The notes under the pieces are model-generated. The model ran no database searches. It saw only the letters and a program-made list of their open reading frames with translations, and was not told where the DNA came from. A program made the position numbers and the translations under genes. This document shows, piece by piece, positions 25,401-37,758 of a stretch of DNA of 64,000 nucleotides (position 1 is its first letter; the number at the start of each line of letters is the position of its first letter). The stretch is from Isoetes taiwanensis (Eukaryota; Streptophyta; Lycopodiopsida; Isoetales; Isoetaceae): NCBI GenBank assembly GCA_021234155.1, contig JAJEKV010000039.1, forward strand, positions 3,350,001-3,414,000. Reading direction: 5' to 3'.

Positions 25401-28400
25401 TTAAGCTATGTATTTACATAGTTAGCATTAAAAATTTGTCATTTATATTGGCTTGGTTTTGTGTTGAATGGATATATCGAAATGATACTAAAAGTAAAGA
25501 AAGATGGAGCCAAGAAAAACAGCGAAACAAAGGATTCACAGGGGATTCCAATTACTTTTTGAAAGTTTTCTTATAATGCGACCAAAAGATTGCATGTAAT
25601 ATAGCATTTGTAGAAAGAAGACAAAATATACCTAAAAGGTGGGATCTGAAACTTGATTCAAAAAAATGCATAGATAAGGTTTGCCATCATATTACCGGTC
25701 TTGTTCAAAAAGCAATTTTGGGGCATTAGGACTCATCCCTAATCAGTCCTAAAATCATAGGCGGTTATTTACGAGTAAATTGATGGAAATGAAAAACTAA
25801 TCCAGGCTGGGCGGGGTTAGACACAGTACAAGCAAAACTCTTACTCAACTATTTACAAAAGTATAAATAAGAAAATGCTTTCCCTTATTTCTGCGGTGGG
25901 GGCAAGCAAATGAGATGTATTAGATCTCACGCGTGGCTAACTCCAAGCCCATCTAGATCCAGTTCTCACGTCCCGAAGATCTCTGTACACCATGACAACA
26001 TGTCACCAAAGCCCAAAGTGATAAGCTCGATTTATTCACAGATCCTCTCGGTCCATCCACAGCCCATCTCACCAACTAACTTTTCTTTTTAAATTGCCGC
26101 GATTTACCCAAAAACATATGCATTTTGGTAAGTTTTAAACATATAGGGAGGATTTTGGTAATTATCAAAACTTGTAAAGGGCATTTTGGTCATTTCCTTA
26201 AAACTAATGTGAAAGCAAGAAAAACATATTTAAAAAGAAATGTTTGTATCCACTTTGATCAACTTCGAGAAGGGAAAAAAATGGAAAAAATGTTAAAGGA
26301 AAAAAAATAAAAAAAAAGTGCTATCTAAATTGAACTTGGAATTCTCTGGCTCCTTATCTGAAACAACTCTAACTCGAACCGGGTCATCCGAGGAAGCAAA
26401 ATTGCGGATATTTGAAAAAATCAATAATTTCATTGGTTCCTCTGAGATCCGCATACATCATTCCGCGATGGAGCGTGTGATTGAAGGTGTAGGAGATGCT
26501 CCCCTAATAAAAACTTTCTTAATGTATAAGTTTGACAAACTGTTTTGCATAATCAATCGACAATTGATATGTGTGAGAGTAGGTATGAGAATCTCTACTT
26601 CTTCATGATAGAAATTAATGTACCAAAGCGACATAGAAACAAATGAGGTCGACCATTACTCACATTAACACAATGAAGTTACTTTACCAAACAAGATGGT
26701 TTAGTAGGCGTGCCTATTATAAGATTGATATGCAGGGAACATCCTTCATAGACACCCATAGAAGCATGTGAGAACACTGTGCCTCATAACATCTCCATTC
26801 AACGCATTCCAATTTTCTGTACTAAACAAAGTGATTTGAAAATTGCCTGATATTACGGTGGGCTTTAGCGGATGGCGTCTCCAAAGTTGAGGCATGGTAT
26901 GAAGTTGGGTAAGCCTCTTGTCATGGCCCAGGCGTTGGCAAAAGCGAAATTTTTTACTCACATTGGGATGTAAATGTATGGGAGGAGGGTGGTAGGAACT
27001 TGCCTCTCATAGTAGAAGTCGGTGTCATGCCATGGGGAGTTGTCCGCGAGGATATTCCGCGAGACAAGTACTTTGTGCAGCTCTATATACCACCTTCTCT
27101 TAGCTCACACATCCCCTCCTATTGCCAAATGGATGGCCATTCTGAGATCCCGGAACCTATAGCTTGGGCTCGCTGGCGCTGGTCTTGGGATAGTTGCTCC
27201 ATCCTAAAGTTTATGTACTTTGGTGACAAGTCTTATATAGATGTTTCGTCCACAAACACCTTGAGGCATCCACTATGATCCACTGGAACTACGAAAATAA
27301 GTATGTCCGCTTTTGCCTTTCCGGATGTTCCGAACACTTGAGGCATCGCCTCTTTTTCTTAATCCGAAGTTCAACCCGTTATAGTCCTGGTTTTAAGCAT
27401 TATTTAGCGGTTATCTTTGGATTGCGGTCATTCTCCTAGCCTCCTACCCAAGTGCATGGCCCCGGATAAAGCGGAAGGCATTTCATCTCCGAGATTACGG
27501 TTGGATTCTATGGTCAATCGCAGGGCATGTCGTGGGGCTGCATTTTCCAAGGCATTTATTCACTGTTTGTAGAGTTATTGCTCTAGCCGAGGGCTAAATC
27601 TCTGATGGTTTTGCTTGAGCTTTTCTTTCCTCGAGGAGGAGAGTGAGAGACCATACTTGGATTCAATATCTCCAAATTAATTCTTGTCATTAGTCTCCGT
27701 CTTTGAGTTAGTACATAATGCTTGAGGCTGGTGCCCGGGGCGTTGTTTTGTGCTTGCACTAGATGAGATATGTACATCTTGTAATGTTCACCTCACGATT
27801 AATAAACTTGTTTTGGGTCCTTGAAAACAAAATGCACCCAATCTAATTTGTTGAACCATTCATTCTTATTTTCTTTTTAGCATATAAAATGCCATATGCG
27901 GAAAGATCTACTAAAGATTAAGACCGGATAGAGAGTTTCACGAAATGAGAATGGCTAATACCACTGAGAAAACACCGGATCAAACTTAATTTTTTTTTAT
28001 TAAGGTCATGTTCTTGACGCTCGAGATTCTTTTAATACAACAATAAAAATAAATGAATCCACATATCCGACTTTTGAATTTGAACAATGGTTCTAGATTA
28101 AATTACCTTTCAATCTGTTTGTGTGATAAATAAAATATTACGGTGCTCCCATCTCGGATCGATGGATATTTTGCCCTCTTCCAAATGGGCTCTGAAAAGG
28201 TGGGCAGGGCAATCTTGGTCATTGATATCTAGGAAGTTGAATCAAATTAATTAGCAAAGATCTTAACAAAATTTTGAGCCTTAAGCACAATGTGAAGCTA
28301 TCCGGATGCAATAAAACTAACATTAAATTCGTACCTATCACATTTTATATAACAAACAACAAATGGTATCTCACTTCAATTATATATTTTAAAATGTGGC

Positions 28401-28440
28401 ATGCCTTGTGTCATATATTGCTACTCACTTTTATGTCTCC
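19442..28440. other. Nine-kilobase stretch without a supportable gene
   Basis: I read both strands and saw only short frames (under about 100 codons) with no known motif, no tRNA or rRNA, and no clean exon-intron pattern. Composition shifts slightly GC-richer around 26.9-27.8 kb, where frames are short and overlap on both strands. Old unrecognised transposon sequence is the likeliest content. Confidence 0.4.
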
Positions 28441-28765
28441 TGTATTTACAAACTTATGACATATGTCAAATGTCATGCCCGGCATGCAATTAGTCTCACT
28501 TGGTGTAGAAGTGTTGCTATAGTTGTGTCCCGTGTCATGCAACACTAGTAGCTACTTTTTTATGTCTTATTTGTCATTGTCGGTGTCATATACTTTACTA
28601 GAAGTGTTTGCTATATATCATGGTTGTGCCATGTGTCATTAATCATGTGTCATATACTCCCTGAAGTGTTGCTATATATCATGGTTGTATCATGTATTAT
28701 ATAATACTAGAAGTGTCATTATGGTTGTGTCACGTGTCATATAACACTAGAAGTGTTGTCCTCTC
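28440..28765 (+). repeat. Degenerate ~50-60-bp minisatellite
   Basis: Words such as ATGTGTCATATA, ACTAGAAGTGTTGCTATA and ATATCATGGTTGTG recur at irregular spacing about five times. The units are strongly diverged and of unequal length. No coding potential. Confidence 0.7.
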
Positions 28766-31372
28766 CTCTTTTATTTTAACTATTAGTGGGTAGGCTAAGT
28801 TTCATTTATTTTGCTCTAATGGAATGTTCCAAATTCGAAGTAAAGAAGCTATTAACATTGATAAACATCTATTGAAACTCATTTCCAAAACAATTCTATT
28901 TCCTAATTCTATGCAAGAATAAAGAGAAGTATCTTATGGCTCATTCCTTTTCATATTTGCTTGACTATACAACTATGTTTCACTAGACTTAGATATTAGA
29001 AGTTGTCATGTCTATCTTTGTCTGATTAGTCACGGTACCCGGTTCAATCATAAACCCGATAGCTATTTTTGTTTCTCATTGTATCTTATCTTATGGCACA
29101 TCCATTTTCATGTGCTACAAAGGAGACAAGAGGCATTTTCAAATAAAGCATCTATGCTTAGATATTAGATGTTGCCATGATATGAACTTTTAGCTCAATG
29201 CTCATATACAAATATAAGTATTGAATTTTTGTAAGTATTGAACTTTTGAAGCTAATTGCAAGTCTAACTAGTCCATTTCCAGATCCCCAATAACTTGCAC
29301 TTTTACTTGAACCTTTCAAGTTAGTCTCAGTATGCTAGTCCATTCATAGAATTTTTTGTAACTTGCCTCCCCCTCCTTTTTCTTCTTAGCACAAGAGCCC
29401 TATCTTGATTGTCACCTTATCTCGAAGCCTAGGCTATCTCATATCCTAAAATTTAATGTGGGCGTTCACGGTGTGTAGATCTTGATCGAGGGAAAGGGAC
29501 GATTGAGGAAAATAGTGAACCATACACGTTGGGGAACGTCGCCTAACCCCAAAATGCTTTTCCATCTTGTACGTAACTTGAACTTGCCAAATTCACCTAG
29601 CCATATTTATCTCAGGTGTTTTCCTTGCTACTGGCTTTGACCATGAATTTTCATTGCCATCGATTACATGCGTATGCATAGCAGGAAGGAGTTAATGGGC
29701 TTTCCAAATAAATCTTTATGTAGATCTTCCTTGTGTTTTGAATGTTAGCCTTAGCTATAAAGCAGTCTCATATTAATATTTACGTGCTCATTCTGTTCAA
29801 ACCAAAATGGATAAAGTTGAATAGTGGGAAGGAGCTAGTCAATACATTATTGTAATTTGAGCAGCAGAAATTGACAAGCATGGTGCACGGTAGAAACACT
29901 CCAAATAAGCAAAGGGTATTTTTACTTATTAATGAGGCCGGCGATTCTTAAAGCAACAATTTTTTTCCAATGTAAATTGGTGCAAGAATCCTTTGATCAT
30001 AGATAGGTATGTGTTTCCATAAATGCCTTTCATTTTATGCTCTGATACTGCTCTTTATAATAGAAAGTGGCTCTGGCAAACTGACATTTGTAGAGCCCTT
30101 CAGCATCAAATGAGCTCATTTGTCTTCGTTGCTTTAAAAGCACCAACTTGTGTTGCTTCTTTACTCTCTGCAACAGCTATCAATCATGAGTGACACATGT
30201 TCTAACTTACTACATTAAATCCATAGGTCTGGCTTGGAACATGTTTGAGTTTGAGCATTTTGCGCTGAAGATAACATGTTATAGCCCTTGTAACAATACA
30301 TATGATGATAGATCAGCTTATAGTACCTCATTTATTGTGGCAATCTATGCTCCTTTTAGATCTCATTATGAGTATTTCTCTATTTTATATTTCCTTTTGG
30401 AAATTTATGGCCTAACCGGCGTTTTGCAAATTCTTGGATAACGACTTGGGGTTTCTCACAAATGTGTTATGAGGGCTCTTAATATTATCTTTCATGCCGT
30501 CCTTTTCTTTTTCAAATTAGGCATGGCTTTTTGCATCTGATAATCGGGAGCAATGTTTTGGCCCTTGCCCATTTCCTGTTTAGCTTAACAAAAGTAACTA
30601 GCTTTTAAGCCGCTTCCCATAACCCTATTTTGAGTTCTTAAATGAATAGGCCTTTTTGTCATAACTTCCAAAATTATCATGAATTATGGCGCGTGGAAAC
30701 TAATTTGGTGATAGTTACATGCATGGGTTCAAATCCTTGTGCTTTCATTTTATTTTGAACATTCAACTCACCTCGTTGTCACCAATATATGCTCCACTAT
30801 ATTTGATTTGTTTACCTCAGTTTCCCTTCAATTCATTCCATATCTCCTTTAAATCCCTCATGCCCTTTTCTTACATTGTTCATGAATTTTTAGTTGTATT
30901 GGTATATCTTTTAAAAACAATGCTCTATAAAGCTAATGCTACGATTGCTTTCACACTTTATTTAACTCAATACCTTTTGTTATCATATTATATGTAATTC
31001 AATTCCATTTCAAAGCATAATAAAACTATCTCTAATGGATGTGACTCCATTTCCATTTTGCATGTGAATTCAAGCTTAAAATTACCCCGACCTCTTGCTG
31101 CACCTTTTTGCTTTAGCCTTTTTTTTTGGGCAAGGATATAGGTTGCATTGCTCAAAAATACATATCTTGTTGAACAAGACCAACTAAGGACAATATTGCA
31201 AGATAACAGTAACAACTTATATCCACTACAACCAACAGATGGTGTCAATTAACATGCAAACTAACTTCAAATTAGCAAATTAGACAATAATGTCAACTAT
31301 ATGCAAATTTTAGCATTAAAACTATTATCTTAGAAGCTACATCATGGTACAAATGGATCACAGATGGTAGTA
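28766..31372. other. No gene recognised
   Basis: AT-rich sequence with short frames, the longest around 30190-30997 on plus. None shows a known motif or conserved splice pattern. Confidence 0.4.
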
Positions 31373-31432
31373 ATCATGACACATTGTTTGCAACAATTGT
31401 ATATCATGACACATTGTTTGCAACAATTGTAT
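31373..31432 (+). repeat. Perfect 30-bp tandem duplication
   Basis: Two identical 30-bp units, each starting ATCATGACACATTG and ending CAATTGTAT, abut at 31402/31403. Identity with no mismatch suggests a recent event or an assembly stutter. Confidence 0.9.
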
Positions 31433-32240
31433 TGAAATACATTTCTTTGAGGTGATTGTTAAGAATGCCTAATACTAGAGCTTAAAGATTCTAGAGCTTT
31501 CAAGTCAAAATTCACAATACTAGAGCTTTCAAGTTAAGTTCTACATAGTACTTTTATTCTCTTCTACCACAGTTCAACATAGTATCTTAGGATATAAGTT
31601 ACGAGATTGAGCATGCAAAACCATGTATGAATCGCTGAAACCAGAATATGTTCTAATATGGTGGCATATCAAAATATGGGATGTCCTTGCATCCCATTTG
31701 TAACCAAATTGCCATCAGACCATCAACCATCATGTGGAGAAGATTTTCTTACACCACATAGGAGTTCTACGACCTATAATTAAGTACGATCAGCATATTA
31801 GGCAAGCTCTGATTCCATAAACATAAAATTTACTATGAAGAAGTGACAAAGATTCATTATGTAAGCTGTTAAGTGAAAGTTAGATTAAACAGCTGCAGTA
31901 AGGCCCCTAAAAAGAGATCGAGAATTGAACCCCAGGCCCCAGAATTTTTTTCCTCCGCCTAGGAAGTCAATAAATTTCCTTCAAAAAGTGGCTTGTTTAA
32001 AATAGAACTTTCAAGTTCTAGATCGACCTATACAAGCATTAAGTCTCCAACAAGATTCTTGTAATGATTTCATGAAATACTTTGACACCACAAAATTTAA
32101 ATATCAAACTGTAATGCCTGTTATGAGATCAAACAGAATATTAGACACAGAGAGTATGCAATCTTATTTCTGGATAATCTTGAGCTGGAAACACAGCCAC
32201 TAAACCAATAGCACAGCCTAATATCATTTATGATCTTAAT

Positions 32241-32437
32241 TTATTGAAAACAAGTCTAACTTCCATAAGCAGCAAGCAACTTGCCTTCCTGAAGATGATC
32301 GTTAATCGACTGAATCCCTTTTTATTTGTTTATCATAATTCATTGAAACAAACCTGACTTCCATAAGCAGCAAACAACTTGACTTCCTGAAGATGCTTTC
32401 GTGAATCGACTGAATCCTTTTTATTTGTTTATCATAG
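32241..32437 (+). repeat. ~98-bp tandem duplication
   Basis: Two adjacent units share CTTCCATAAGCAGCAA, CTTCCTGAAGATG and TTTTTATTTGTTTATCAT in order, with about 8-10 differences. The divergence says this one is not a sequencing stutter. Confidence 0.9.
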
Positions 32438-33469
32438 AACTCCAACTAATTCATAAGAACTGTTTCTTATCTGCCAGAATTCATCACATATGATCTAAGG
32501 TGCATTTTCTCGTGACACTCAGAACACCCAAAATTCAGCCCAACTCACCAAATCAGGCTCTATTGATATTTTATTAAGAAAATCCTCGACTTCATCTATT
32601 TACCATGCATGCTCTGCTTAAAAGTGAAAGCATGCATCTGCAATGATCTGCTAGTGGTCTAAAAGGTCTTGTAACATAGAATCAAAACAATGATAACCTT
32701 CATCAATTAAACCTCTACAACAATGAATTCTTACTTCTTACTCTTAAGTTCGTAAACTTTCAGCAATAGCAGGTCGCTCCATGCTCAAGTTCTGCAAAAA
32801 GCAATTTGCATCGTCATAACTCGAAGCAGAGACAAGCTAAAGTTGCATGTAAATAATCTTTAGACATCTCCTTCACAAAGCATTGATGTTCTCATTGCAT
32901 TGTTGGACTGTATGGCTGAGAGGGCGTTTCTCTCGACCGTTTCTGTACTATTGGTGACAGCTTATCCTCTCTGCCCACTAGAAACCAGCATCTCTGTCTC
33001 ATCTACATAAATCTGTACCATTGCACCGTAGTAACAGTGTGTGCAAACATATCACCATATCCGGGACTGTATGTAGTTGTACTATGCACTTGTACTGGGC
33101 CCTCAATTTCTGTTGTTTTCATCATATATCATGGTTATTTAAAAGCAGGAATTTTTAAAAGCTGCTAGTATATGCGGTTTCTTTTCTTACTAGAATTTCA
33201 ATTTAAGTCATGTGATGGTTTCAATGGCCAGTTTTACCAAGTAAGAACAACCAATGTGCTAAACTATGTAATGACAGGAAAACACAAGAGGTTGAACCAG
33301 CAATTGAACTAAAATTCTCTGAAAATTTTTGAGTAGCTTCTGCTTGACAGGTTCAATTACACCCAATTAGTTAGTCAAGTTCAATTGCCTCCAGGAGTAG
33401 GATGTAAGGCCCTCTGAACCCCTGATAGAATAGCACTCCCCTTTGCCATCTATGATCCTTTACTTCCTG

Positions 33470-33590
33470 CAAATTTCTGAAGGGCATAAATAATCTTCAT
33501 TCAGGGTCCTCCTTCTCTGTGCCTCCTTCAAAGTTCTGAAGGGCATAAAGAACTTCACTTAGGGTCCTCCTTCTCTGTGCCTACTTCCCT
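33470..33590 (+). repeat. ~60-bp tandem duplication
   Basis: Two units share TTCTGAAGGGCATAAA and AGGGTCCTCCTTCTCTGTGC with a few substitutions between them. Noncoding. Confidence 0.9.
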
Positions 33591-34418
33591 TGCGTTTATG
33601 CTTAAACATTCGAGCAAAATATGATGCATTTGCAAACCTGCTTGTCATAAGCACCAAATATTCATGGGATGAGGGATGTTCTTAGCAGTCCTAACAATTG
33701 TTTGCTTTGTTTCATAAGTTATCAAAAATATTATGATTTCTTCATACAGTCATGCCTTTGATACAAAGTAAAATAGAGTTTTTTAATGGAAATTTATAAC
33801 CTGTAAATAAACAAAAATGCACTTACGATAGAGCTAAGGTTTCCATTTAATAAAGACCCTTACGAGATAATCATTCCACCCGATTGAGATGCCTGCAAAA
33901 ACCTACCTATGCGTAACGCAATATCGTCTATAAGCATAATAAGAAATCCTCAAACAAGTATCTTAAAAATAAAAGTTACAATAAGAAAGAACTAGATAGT
34001 TAGGCATTACCCACCAAACAAAATCTGAAGAAAGTTAGCAGACAAGACTGCAGCAGGTTCGCACAGGCTGAGGGTCCACTACAGGACTTTCTTAAAGTTG
34101 GAGGCGGCCAGACTTTCTTGAAAGGACACAAGCAACTAATTTTCAACGTCATTCAGCTAAATCACGCTAAGCCTAAACCTAAAAAATAATTTCAAACAAA
34201 CAAATTCAATAATGCCAAATGGATAGTTAACTGTTCCAAAGAGGAATTGTCAATTCTATTGCATCCGTACTTTCGTTGAGAAGCTTAGTCAACAGTTTGG
34301 AGGATCCCTATGCAGAGGTATCCTATTATACTGCATGATATGCACAGCCCTAAACATGACAAATATATTCTGATGCAAATTGCCTGGAATTGGGAAATTG
34401 CCAGACTATAATACTCCA

Positions 34419-34476
34419 TCTAGCCACTAGTTTAGAGGATGCCTATGTCTAGCCACTAGTTTAGAGGATGCCTATG
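34419..34476 (+). repeat. Perfect 29-bp tandem duplication plus a diverged outlier
   Basis: TCTAGCCACTAGTTTAGAGG and the following nine bases occur at 34419-34447 and again at 34448-34476. A diverged relative (AGTTTGGAGGATCCCTATG, then GCAGAGGTA) lies about 130 bases upstream near 34295-34320, so the unit has been reused locally. Confidence 0.85.
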
Positions 34477-35070
34477 CAGAGGTACCCTATTATACTGAGT
34501 ATAATCACAGACCCTATAATCCAAGAAAAGATAGGAGGCTTACAAAGCAATATGCAGACACATAGCCTCAAGAACAGACAAGAATTCATCTTGCGCCAGC
34601 ACATATAACGTTCTTTACCAGTTTGCAACATTATGTGCTGATAATAATTGATAGAGATAAACCTAGGAAGGAAATGGCAGGCTGAAGAAGCGATGAGTGG
34701 CCACATTAGAGGTACAAAATGCTGCATTTTCATATAAAATGCTGCATTTTCATTAGAGGTACAAAATCTGCGGATAAGCCAAACTAACCAAGGCTAGCAC
34801 CAGAGAAATTATCACTCAGGCCCTGTTCATCAAATAAAACTTTTTAATCATACCGTGCAGAGGTTTTACTAAAGAATGCATTGCACATGCCTTTGCAGCT
34901 ACAACTGACGCCACCACATCTAAACATCAACTTGCACAGATTACAGAGCAAACTCTGGCAAATAGACATATTGGTCCATATCAAAGTGAGAACCCGAAAT
35001 GCAAATCGCAAACTCACGTCTCAAATGCCAGGACGTCATTATTCTCTGATGCCGGGAACTATAATCTTGT

Positions 35071-35470
35071 CTTGAATATGATCTTAATTAAGGCTGGGTA
35101 AAGCTACGATAAATACGAGCTAGAAAAACCCTGATTTACCTTAGTGGAGCATCTTCTGACCTAACCATAGACGACGATCCATACCTTTGTGGAGCATCTT
35201 CTGATCTAACCTAGGCGACGGTCCAAAACGGCCATTGAATTTTGCAAACAGTCTATTCTAGTTAGATCATGATCAAATGGCTTAAGCCGCATCCAACTCA
35301 AATTATCATGTGATATCTTGAATATGAACTTAATTAAGGATGAAAGAGCTACGATAAATGAAGCTAACAAAACCCTGATTTATTTTTGTGGAGCATCATA
35401 AGGCGTCGATCCATACCTTTGTGGAGCATCTTCTGCTCTAACCTAGGCGAGAACGGCCATCGAATTTTGA
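35071..35470 (+). repeat. Direct repeat of ~155-175 bp upstream of the GDSL gene
   Basis: Segments at 35071-35247 and about 35317-35470 both run from CTTGAATATGA through GAGCTACGATAAAT-like and GTGGAGCATCTTCTG words to CGAATTTTG. Within each, the GTGGAGCATC word itself appears twice. They end about 320 bases before the GDSL start codon, so they may lie in its promoter region; that role is inference. Confidence 0.8.
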
Positions 35471-35791
35471 AGGACCGCTTAACCCATAAGTTAACCACTC
35501 AGATTTTCTTGACACGTGGTCAGGCATTTATATCTAGCTAGCACTGGCATAAGCTTCTTACATGATGCACCTATTCCCATCCTAATCGCTTTGTTTTTTT
35601 AAACAAAACCAGAACTTGTTGAATTGAACCATAGAACTTGAATGTAAATGTAAAAAAGCAAGAACACTAGACGCCGAAAAGCAAGAACAACAGTCTCTGG
35701 CTTCCAACAACATGCTTCATGAATGAAACAATCAATCTTCTCGGCAATTTGGGCGGAGTTTCTTGTTGGGTTTTGCTGTCGGGTCCACTTA

Positions 35792-37242
35792 ATGCACAAG
35801 ATGCAAATGGTGGTAGTTTTTTATATGATGTTGTTGATGTTGTTAATGCTTCAAAGCCAAGCATTGGCAAGGATGAAATGCCCTCAAGGACTCATGGGCT
35901 TCGGAGATTCTTTAACTGATACAGGAAACTACCCAATCTTATATGCTCATTCACCCAACAACTTCCCTCCAAATGTCTATCTCAATTCAATTTCTGGACG
36001 TTCTGCTAACGGACTTACCATCCTTGATTATTTGAGTTTGTTTCTTCTCTACTTTGATGTTCTTCACTTTACTTTACTTTACTTTACTTTATGGTTTTGC
36101 TTATTGCTCTTTATATGATCCACAGGCCTAGGTTTCAGGTTTGGTTTGTCCAACCCAAGTTATAATAAAAGCGAATCAAACAAAGCAGACTATTCTTATG
36201 GAGCTAATTTCGCTGTTGCTTCTTCCACTGCTGAAGATGCAAACATCTCAGTGCCTTACTACTTCTCAGTTCAAGTTGACCAATTTCTTCACTTTGTGAG
36301 AGAAGGGTATTTCTCGCCTCAACTAGTAGAGAATAGTCTTGTGTACATTTTCATAGGTATGAATGACATCTGGCAAAATGTGGGAAACTATAATAGTACT
36401 GTGGAGGAGCTTATGTCTACCATCGTGCCAAAAGCAACCGACGCCATCATCAGAGGCACTCATGTGAGTATCATAGTATTGTGTATGATACTTATGATGA
36501 TGATATGATATGATATGATATGGTAATTGTGATAATGATGGCGAAACCTTTTCAGCTTTATTCTATGTAATCACTCTTTGATGCTTTTATAGAGGATGCA
36601 TGAAGTAGGAGCACGAAATTTTTTTGTGCTTGGTCTCCCTGCAATGGGATGCCAATTTATGCTTGAGGGAATATCTGGCACAGGGTTTCCTTCAGACTAT
36701 GACTCTCACAATTGTTTCAAGCCCCACAACAAAGTGGCAAGAACTTACAACTTAGTACTTCGAGAGAAGATGGCGAGAGCCCAAGAGGAGCTAGCAAATT
36801 CTACGTTCATTTATGCCGACTTGTATCACTTTGCATAGGGATGTCTTTGAAAAGGTCCCATTTATTTTTGGTGAGGCTTCAAATTACCTTGTCTAGACAA
36901 TTAAGGCTACCTTAATAACTTAGTGGAATTACCTTGTCTAGACAATTAAGGCTACCTTAATAACTTAGTGGGAGTTTGGCAGGATTCACCGAGGACGGTG
37001 CTAAGTCACCATGTTGTGGAGGACATGGGGTTGGGACATATGGGCATCCTGTGCCATTATGCACGCACTCCCTTGTATGCTCAAGTCCTAATTCATTCAT
37101 TAGTTGGGATGGCCTCCATTTTACGAATGCGTTCAATCGTCAAGTTTCCATGTCTTTCCTCACTGGTGGTTACATTGAACCAATTATTCAGGGTGGCTTC
37201 AATTGCAGCTTAGACTTCAGTAGGTTCTATTCATATGCCTAA
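35792..37242 (+). CDS. GDSL/SGNH esterase-lipase, four exons
   Basis: Plant GDSL proteins are secreted SGNH-fold esterases. Exons: 35792-36035, 36126-36463, 36593-36870 and 36983-37242, all with GT-AG introns, giving about 370 residues, a normal length. The chosen Met opens a hydrophobic signal peptide (MQMVVVFYMMLLMLLML); an upstream in-frame Met at 35723 is possible. Block I is GFGDSLTDTGN (catalytic Ser), block III is IGMNDIW (Asn), block V is SWDGLHFT (catalytic Asp and His). Exon 3 needs a one-base correction: after IYADLYH the frame hits TAG (36836-36838), while the next frame continues HRDVFEKVPFIFG and splices in frame to FTEDGAK. That is either a real +1 mutation or a sequence error. 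The gene converges on the aspartokinase gene 517 bases away. Confidence 0.9.
36882..36971 (+). repeat. Perfect 45-bp tandem duplication in last GDSL intron
   Basis: Two identical 45-bp units, starting AATTACCTTGTCTAGAC, lie at 36882-36926 and 36927-36971, wholly inside the intron 36871-36982. Splice sites on both sides stay intact, so coding is not affected. Confidence 0.9.
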
Positions 37243-37504
37243 ATTTGCAGTGGCCAATTTTACTTTGGTGGTTATCTTCTTAATAGAAGGATCTAACAAT
37301 ATCTTTAGTGGCAAAAAATAGCTCTTATGCATATACACGAACATATAGTTAAACATGGGATCCTATGTGCTTCAACTAGTTGGCTTGTATTAAATAAGGT
37401 GTCATTTCTTTTCTTCAACTAAATCGTACAATATGCATAAGGTTAATCCACCTTGGAAAGTGCATCTATTCCTTCTTTTCTTTGGTGGAGTCGAAAGGCA
37501 AAGC

Positions 37505-37739
37505 AAAACATCACCAAAGATCTAGGAAACCCCTCTCTTTTTAGTACCAATTTTACATATGGTAATCTCAATGTCAGAGGTCCCAAGTATAGAAGAATAG
37601 ATTAAATAAATAGGCTGCACAAAACATCACCAAAGATCTAGGAAACCCCTCTCTTTTTAGTACCAATTTTACATATGGTAATCTCAATGTCGAGGTCCCA
37701 AGTATAGAAGAATAGACTTTAGAGGTCCCAAGGCTGCAC
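37505..37739 (+). repeat. ~116-bp tandem duplication between GDSL and aspartokinase
   Basis: Units at 37505-37620 and 37621-37739 both start AAAACATCACCAAAGATC and end GGCTGCAC, nearly identical over the first 90 bases. They fill most of the gap between two converging genes, where both 3' ends and terminators should lie. Confidence 0.9.
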
Positions 37740-37758
37740 TTTATTTGTAGACTGCAGA

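Noticed and set aside
28440-28765. CRISPR-like array
   Set aside because: Units are irregular, diverged and not separated by constant-length spacers; this is eukaryotic DNA.
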